This document shows, piece after piece, positions 59,783 through 64,000 of a stretch of 64,000 nucleotides of DNA. The stretch lies in the NCBI GenBank assembly GCA_020073645.1, contig JAIQET010000006.1:1-64000 (forward strand), in the 5' to 3' direction. This DNA is from Terriglobia bacterium. Its GTDB lineage: Bacteria > Acidobacteriota > Terriglobia > Terriglobales > Acidobacteriaceae. Both the position numbers and the translations under genes were made by a program. Each line of letters begins with the position of its first letter. Position 1 is the first letter of the stretch. The notes under the pieces were generated by a model. The model did no database searches. It saw only the letters and a program-made list of their open reading frames with translations, and was not told where the DNA came from.

Positions 59783-59903
59783 GATTCCCCCCAAATTATT
59801 GCAAAACTCGGCAGTCCGTAGGCACCCAAAATGGTGCCATCTCCCCAAAGCCAGACCCGGGCCGGACGCCTGACGTTCGAGGTCTGAAGTCCGAGGTCCG
59901 AAC

Positions 59904-60356
59904 CTACACCGCCACCGGGGCTTCCACCACCACCTTCGGCTCCAGCGTGATGGTGGCCAGAATCGACCGCGACACCAGGCACACCTTTTCCGCCTTCTCC
60001 AACAACCGGCCCACCCGCTCCCGGTCCGGTTCCCGGAGAATGCTCACCATCGGCCGCAACGTGATTGTCGTAAACCGGAACCCGCCTTCCTGTTTCTCAA
60101 TAGTCCCTTCCACGGCCACTTCCATGCCATGGATCTCCACTTTCGATGCCTCGGCCACGGCCCGGAACGTGGCCACAAAGCAAGTGGAGACCGCGGCCAG
60201 CAGCAGGTGCTCCGGCGTCCACAGCCCCGGTTCTCCGCCAAATTCCGGCGGCGCCGCAAAGTTGATGGTGCGGGGAATGTTGCCTTCCGCTTCCACAATC
60301 CCGCGCTTGTGCATGGTCCAGTGCGCGGTGGTGTGATACGTATATCGCTTTTCCAT
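59904..60356 (-). CDS. OsmC-family protein
   Basis: 150 residues: alpha/beta OsmC fold with PPEFGGEPGLWTPEHLLLAAV, a cysteine in STCFVATF and a second cysteine in EKAEKVCLVSRSI, the two positions that form the peroxidatic pair of OsmC/Ohr proteins. It likely reduces organic peroxides or handles electrophiles. The Crp-type site at 60403-60416 is centred about 41.5 bases from a predicted start at about 60368 on this strand. Confidence 0.9.
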   Translation of the reverse strand: MEKRYTYHTTAHWTMHKRGIVEAEGNIPRTINFAAPPEFGGEPGLWTPEHLLLAAVSTCFVATFRAVAEASKVEIHGMEVAVEGTIEKQEGGFRFTTITLRPMVSILREPDRERVGRLLEKAEKVCLVSRSILATITLEPKVVVEAPVAV

Positions 60357-60374
60357 GACCAGTCTCCTGCTGCC

Positions 60375-60416
60375 ACCCTAGCAACCGATAAACATCCCTG
60401 CAGTGAACTCGGTCAC
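60375..60416 (-). promoter_or_regulatory. Crp-type site and -10 box for osmC-like gene
   Basis: GTGAACTCGGTCAC (60403-60416) with TAGGGT (minus strand, 60380-60375) as a weak -10. The spacing again corresponds to a class II position. Confidence 0.5.
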
Positions 60417-60498
60417 AGGAGTCGGTGACCGCCCTTGCGGAAAATTTTCGCGAGGACCGCGGGTGCCCGGGGGCGTCTCAGGGCCGACCAAATCTCTT

Positions 60499-60562
60499 GT
60501 GATGAATGTCACTCGATAGCGTGAGAAGGGTCACAGCACCCCGGTAGCCCAGGACTGACAAT
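60499..60562 (+). promoter_or_regulatory. tandem Crp-type sites upstream of the Cys-rich/ferritin-like pair
   Basis: GTGATGAATGTCAC (60499-60512) and GTGAGAAGGGTCAC (60521-60534) are spaced 22 bases centre to centre, two helix turns. A -10-like GACAAT at 60557-60562 puts the second site at -41.5 and the first at -63.5. Confidence 0.55.
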
Positions 60563-60614
60563 GAGCCCTGAGGGAGAGCGTGACCCGCGCCCTTGTATCC
60601 TGCGGCAGGTGCCT

Positions 60615-60995
60615 ATGTCCGACGACAAGCGTGACATCCTGGATGTTTTGAAGTTCGAACTCAGTTTCCTGGAGCAGGGAGGCTATGGCCGCTCGGTGCG
60701 CACCCCGTGGAAGCCCACCTCGGTCTTCCAGGACTCTCTCTCCTGCATCAACTTCAACGAACCCGACCGCCCCCACCCCTGCAACGAGTGCCTGCTCACC
60801 GACTTCGTTCCCGGTGCAGCCCAGGGGGAGAGTGTCCCCTGCCACCACATCCCGCTCAACCCGGCCGGTGAGACCGTGGACAGCATGGAACGCCAGTACA
60901 ACCAGTATGAATTGGAAGCCGCAGTGAAGGACTGGCTGCGCACCACCATCCAGCGCATCGAGCATGACCGCGCTCAAGCCAAGCAGCCGCGATAA
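60615..60995 (+). CDS. conserved Cys-rich cytoplasmic protein, unknown function
   Basis: The ATG at 60615 (MSDDKRDILDVLKFELSFLE) gives 126 residues; an earlier ATG at 60561 lies in the promoter region. The middle contains SLSCINF, PCNECLLTDFVP and VPCHHIPL, that is four cysteines and two adjacent histidines that could bind a metal or cluster. The C-terminal half is helical. It is followed after 112 bases by a ferritin-like protein and preceded by two Crp-type sites. I do not recognise a named family. Confidence 0.7.
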   Translation: MSDDKRDILDVLKFELSFLEQGGYGRSVRTPWKPTSVFQDSLSCINFNEPDRPHPCNECLLTDFVPGAAQGESVPCHHIPLNPAGETVDSMERQYNQYELEAAVKDWLRTTIQRIEHDRAQAKQPR

Positions 60996-61107
60996 GCGGG
61001 GACCCTACCTGATTTCCATTTTGGGAAGAACAAAGTCTCCCTGCCCTTTGCTTCTATCCAAAATTGTGGTGAAACGCTATTCTCTTTTTGCGGTCTCGGG
61101 AGCACCC

Positions 61108-61638
61108 ATGAAACGCGACTTCGCATCACTCAATGCCCAGGAAGCCCTCCACGTCGCCATCTTCATTGAGGAGCGCAACGCCGAAATCTATCACCAGTTC
61201 GCCGAGATGTTTGCCGAGTTTCGCGACCCCGAATCGCTTGAGATCGCCGCTGCCTTCTGGGACATGGCCAACGAAGAGCGCAAGCACGGCACCCTGCTGC
61301 AGAAGCGCTATTTCGACCGTTACGGCACCCGCCCCTGCGCCGTCACCGAGGAGGACATCCGCGATTTCATCGAAGTGCCGCGGCTGGAAAACGGGGAGAT
61401 CTTCACCATCAGCCGGCTCAAGGTCGGCCGCTCGCCCCGCCAGATGGCGCTGGAGATCGCCATGGCTGCCGAGCAAAATGCCCTCCGCTACTACACCCGT
61501 CTGAGTGAGACCACGGAAGACGCCGACTTAAAGCAACTCTACCGCGAGCTCGTGGACTTTGAGGGTGGTCACACCGACTGGCTGGAAAAGAAGGTGGCCG
61601 AAGTCCGCCGCACTTCCGGCGGCACCAAGCTGGCATAA
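61108..61638 (+). CDS. ferritin-like (rubrerythrin-type) diiron protein
   Basis: 176 residues from ATG 61108. Four-helix bundle ligand motifs: EERNAEIYHQF in helix 1, WDMANEERKHG (E-x2-H) in helix 2, AEQNALRYYTRL in helix 3 and ELVDFEGGHTDWL (E-x2-H) in helix 4, a full diiron set. There is no rubredoxin domain, so it is an erythrin-like ferritin rather than a full rubrerythrin. Peroxide reduction or iron handling under low oxygen fits the Crp-type control inferred for the locus. Confidence 0.88.
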   Translation: MKRDFASLNAQEALHVAIFIEERNAEIYHQFAEMFAEFRDPESLEIAAAFWDMANEERKHGTLLQKRYFDRYGTRPCAVTEEDIRDFIEVPRLENGEIFTISRLKVGRSPRQMALEIAMAAEQNALRYYTRLSETTEDADLKQLYRELVDFEGGHTDWLEKKVAEVRRTSGGTKLA

Positions 61639-61654
61639 CAGGCCGCCTTAACCA

Positions 61655-61748
61655 ACTGAGAACCGAGAACTGACAACCGAGAACTGCTCGTCAACTCAAC
61701 CCACCGAGCAGGTTTTCTTACTGGGTACTGGGTACTAGGTACTACATA
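61655..61748. repeat. word-like repeats (GAACTGAGAACCGAG and TACTGGGTACTGGG)
   Basis: CCAACTGAGAACCGAGAACT is followed about 60 bases later by TACTGGGTACTGGGTACTAG; each is near-tandem. The second is the inverse type of the arm at 41993. They fill the gap between two convergent genes. Confidence 0.65.
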
Positions 61749-61755
61749 CTCGCAG

Positions 61756-62256
61756 CTAGTCCCGCTTCGCCGGCTCCGCCCCCGCGTCCTGCGGAAACGA
61801 CTTGAACTCCACCGCGCGTGACTTCGACGAAGTTTTCTTGTTCGCGTCGGTGCTGTATTGGATCAGCGTGCCCTTCAGCAGGTAGTACGCCTCGTCCCCC
61901 GCATTCTTTCCTTCCCCGCGTTCCACCGTCCCTTTGAAGTCGTACCATACCCCGTGTACCGTCGCGGTGGTGAAGCTCAGTTTCTTGCCGTCGAGTTTCC
62001 CCTGCTTGAAAAAATGATCGAGAAAGGCTCCCTTGTCGCTTTCCAGGTCACCATAGCGCGAAACAAAGCCCGTGACTCGCCCTTCGTCTTCTACCGTGAC
62101 CTGCACGAACTCCCCGTCCTGCAGAAACGTGTACATGCCCGAGTAATCTTCCGCCGGCTTGGCCGGAGCCGGAGAGCTTTGCGCGGCATTCTGCCCGGCC
62201 AGTAGAGAGCCGCACAGCAACATCACCATCAACGCAACCATCCCTGGATTTTTCAT
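61756..62256 (-). CDS. secreted protein of unknown function
   Basis: 166 residues with a signal peptide (VALMVMLLCGSLLAGQNAAQS), a Pro/Ala linker and a beta-rich domain: YSGMYTFLQDGEFVQVTVED, GRVTGFVSRYGDLESDKG, HVHGVWYDFKGTVERG-like text. The pattern of repeated two-stranded motifs (display of a residue, then charge) resembles a lipocalin-like or calycin barrel. No motif allows a functional call. It is convergent with the ferritin-like gene. Confidence 0.7.
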   Translation of the reverse strand: MKNPGMVALMVMLLCGSLLAGQNAAQSSPAPAKPAEDYSGMYTFLQDGEFVQVTVEDEGRVTGFVSRYGDLESDKGAFLDHFFKQGKLDGKKLSFTTATVHGVWYDFKGTVERGEGKNAGDEAYYLLKGTLIQYSTDANKKTSSKSRAVEFKSFPQDAGAEPAKRD

Positions 62257-62332
62257 AAGACCCCTAACCGGAAGTAATTAGAGCACAAAAATGGCCCCTG
62301 GGAACTCCTCATCCAGCGCGCCTCTCGCAGGC

Positions 62333-62338
62333 TATAAT
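62333..62338 (+). promoter_or_regulatory. -10 box TATAAT before the TonB-like gene
   Basis: Consensus TATAAT 30 bases upstream of the ATG at 62369; no clear -35 at 17 bases. Confidence 0.4.
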
Positions 62339-62368
62339 GAGTCACTTCCCGCCGGCCGTGGCGTGCCT

Positions 62369-64000
62369 ATGAAACAGGGCTCGGGGCGCTCAAAATCCGC
62401 GGTTTATCCAGTCGCCAGCCCTGCGCTCCCGCCCACCCTGCTGGTCCAACTGGAACCTTGGTCTAAGGTCTTTCTCCGCAACCTGGCTGACCTGGTTTGG
62501 CCCAGGCGGCCGTCGCCGCTCTTTCTGTCCTCGCCGCCCGGTCCGTTCTGGCCGGACGTCTTCGTCCCCGCCCGCCTGCCCTGGCGCAGATTTCTGGAGT
62601 CCGCGTTCTATCACGTGGCGGTGGTGGCTGCGGTTTGGGCATTGTCGCAGCTCTTGCCCGCGTCGCCGCGCATCGCGCTGCGGCCCATGTTCCGTACCGC
62701 TGACCTCTATCCCACGTCCGACTACCTGCCACCGCTCAACACCGGAGGCCAGCACCGCCATCTTCCGATCAAGGGTCAGCCGGAGTTCTCTCGCCAGCCC
62801 ATCATCTCCGTCCCTCCGGAGCCCGACAACCTTCACCAGACCATCGTGACTCCTCCCAGAATCAAGCTGACCCAGGATGTGCCGCTGCCCAACATCGTTG
62901 CACCGGCGTCCAGCCCGCTTCCCATTCCGCCTGCCGCGGTTCCTCCCGCAGCGAATCTGAAGCTGCCCAGCTTGCCGACGCCGGTGGTCGCTCCGCCTCC
63001 AGAAGTTCATGCAGCGGAGGCTCGGCGCGTGCCTGTCGCACCCCGGCCCGCCATTGTCGAACCGCCGCCCAGCATCGCCACCGCCGCACTGCGCAAGCTG
63101 GGTGACGTCAATATCGCTCACACCGAGGTCATCGCTCCCGCTCCGCAATTGCCCATGGCAGAGCGGCGCACCTTCGTCTCTGCTTCAGGACCCAGCCCGG
63201 GCAGCGCCACCGAGGTCATCCCGCCTCCGCCTTCCATCGAGTCAACCGGCGCTTCCAACGCTGGCGGACGCCTGATCGCGCTCAGCATCCATCCCCTGCC
63301 GCCCAGTCCGACCATCGAGGTCCCCGCCGGCAATCGTCGCGGCACCTTCGCCGCAACTCCAGAGGGAAAACCCGGCGCGCTCGGAACCCCAGACATCGCA
63401 GGAGACCCCCACGCAATCGAGAGTGGCTCTGGAGGTGGTTCCGGCAACGGTAACGGTGCGGGCTCCGCCGGCAGCACGACCGACGTCCCTCCTGGCCTGT
63501 TCGTCGGCGCCGGACCGAACCCGCCAGATCCCTCAGGCGTGGCCGGGCGCGCTCCGATCGAGGGCGCTCGCGGAGGCTCGCAGATTTCGTTTCGCAATAA
63601 CTCTCGTCTGCTGGCTGACGCCATCCCGCCCCGCGTGACCGGTATTCCGCACCAGCCCGCTGTTCCCGGCAACCGTCCCAGCGACGCTGAAAAGAAGGTC
63701 TTCGGCATCCGCAGGTTCTATTCCATGTCCCTGAACATGCCCAACCTGAACTCTGCCGGCGGAAGCTGGGTCATCCACTTTGCCGAACTCAAGGAAAACA
63801 GCGGAGAGAAGGGTGAACTCGTCGCCCCCGTGGCCACCCAGAAAGTCGATCCTGCGTATCCCGCGGCACTGATGCGTGAGAACGTGGAGGGTATCGTGAC
63901 CCTCTACGCCATCATTCACAGCGACGGCTCGGTAGGCGACGTTCGCGTCCTGCGCGGAGTGGATGACCGTCTCGACACTTACGCCCGCACCGCGCTATCT
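62369..64000 (+). CDS. TonB-family energy-transducing protein (3' end missing)
   Basis: The frame is open from ATG 62369 to the window edge (544 codons). One membrane helix lies at about residues 77-95 (YHVAVVAAVWALSQLL) after a cytoplasmic start. Then comes a long Pro-rich periplasmic stretch (PPPEVHAAEARRV, EPPPSIAT), a Gly/Ser-rich linker (SGSGGGSGNGNG) near 352-366, and at the end a TonB C-terminal domain: KVDPAYPAALMRENVEGIVT and IIHSDGSVGDVRVLRGVDD. It would link inner-membrane energy to receptors such as the one at 3995. The end of the domain lies outside the window. Confidence 0.88.
   Translation, partial: MKQGSGRSKSAVYPVASPALPPTLLVQLEPWSKVFLRNLADLVWPRRPSPLFLSSPPGPFWPDVFVPARLPWRRFLESAFYHVAVVAAVWALSQLLPASPRIALRPMFRTADLYPTSDYLPPLNTGGQHRHLPIKGQPEFSRQPIISVPPEPDNLHQTIVTPPRIKLTQDVPLPNIVAPASSPLPIPPAAVPPAANLKLPSLPTPVVAPPPEVHAAEARRVPVAPRPAIVEPPPSIATAALRKLGDVNIAHTEVIAPAPQLPMAERRTFVSASGPSPGSATEVIPPPPSIESTGASNAGGRLIALSIHPLPPSPTIEVPAGNRRGTFAATPEGKPGALGTPDIAGDPHAIESGSGGGSGNGNGAGSAGSTTDVPPGLFVGAGPNPPDPSGVAGRAPIEGARGGSQISFRNNSRLLADAIPPRVTGIPHQPAVPGNRPSDAEKKVFGIRRFYSMSLNMPNLNSAGGSWVIHFAELKENSGEKGELVAPVATQKVDPAYPAALMRENVEGIVTLYAIIHSDGSVGDVRVLRGVDDRLDTYARTALS

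Noticed and set aside
1-64000. tRNA or rRNA genes
   Set aside because: No cloverleaf with a T-loop GGTTCGAATCC-type core or rRNA segment was noticed on either strand; a covariance search would be decisive.

Overview
The window looks like chromosomal DNA of a high-GC member of the Acidobacteriota (Terriglobia-like). The evidence is family-level: a TonB receptor with an N-terminal carboxypeptidase-regulatory domain, Crp/Fnr and PilZ proteins of the type common in that phylum, subtilase-like exoproteins ending in a split Ig/transmembrane module, and intergenic regions full of palindromic and word-like repeats. No rRNA, tRNA, prophage or CRISPR array was seen. One open frame is cut at each edge (an ECF sigma factor at base 1, a TonB-family protein at base 64000).

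Layout. 1-3.5 kb: ECF sigma/anti-sigma pair, zinc-ribbon membrane protein, DUF4412-like lipoprotein, LytTR response regulator. 3.6-8.6 kb: small metal-ligand-rich protein and a TonB receptor, then two membrane proteins among MITE-like elements. 8.7-15.5 kb: regulatory block (Crp/Fnr plus STAS, GAF-GAF sigma54 activator, membrane pair, a tiny secreted peptide, XRE regulator). 15.6-25.4 kb: purS, glmS, ferredoxin-NADP reductase-like enzyme, dnaK, dnaJ, APC permease, hspR. 25.6-29.3 kb: Mrr endonuclease, deacetylase-like protein, MBL hydrolase, CPBP protease. 29.5-36.3 kb: translation block ffh, peroxiredoxin, rpsP, khpA, rimM, trmD, rplS, PilZ, rnhB. 36.5-44.3 kb: PIG-L deacetylase, M61 peptidase, tmk, holB, Hfq-like, dcd, HU, M50 protease. 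44.5-48.1 kb: 2-oxoacid:ferredoxin oxidoreductase operon and a frameshifted REP-associated transposase inside inverted REPs. 48.1-64 kb: MFS exporter, PilZ, CpaE/TadZ, two duplicated subtilase/sedolisin-like proteases, a stand-alone propeptide-like protein, OsmC, a ferritin-like pair and a TonB-like protein.

How it may work together. The Crp/Fnr protein has a CRP-type recognition helix (R-E-T-V-x-R). Six intergenic GTGA-N6-TCAC palindromes occur upstream of the kor operon, both proteases, osmC and the Cys-rich/ferritin pair; five of the six lie about 41.5 bases upstream of a plausible start site, the class II activator position. I infer one stress or low-oxygen regulon. HspR is encoded near dnaK, whose promoter spacer contains a HAIR half-site.

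The most unusual themes are: (1) the 48.1-59.8 kb duplication, with Ser-Glu-Asp protease candidates and a separate secreted homologue of their propeptide; (2) word-like short repeats arranged as inverted pairs, which together with REPs and intrinsic terminators fill most convergent gene junctions and in places extend or interrupt coding sequence; (3) two conserved genes (rimM and an XRE regulator) that lack an ATG/GTG/TTG start and have ATA at the expected distance from a Shine-Dalgarno sequence; (4) a REP/RAYT element with about 50-bp inverted ends. All functional statements rest on reading the sequence and on remembered family features; no database search was run.
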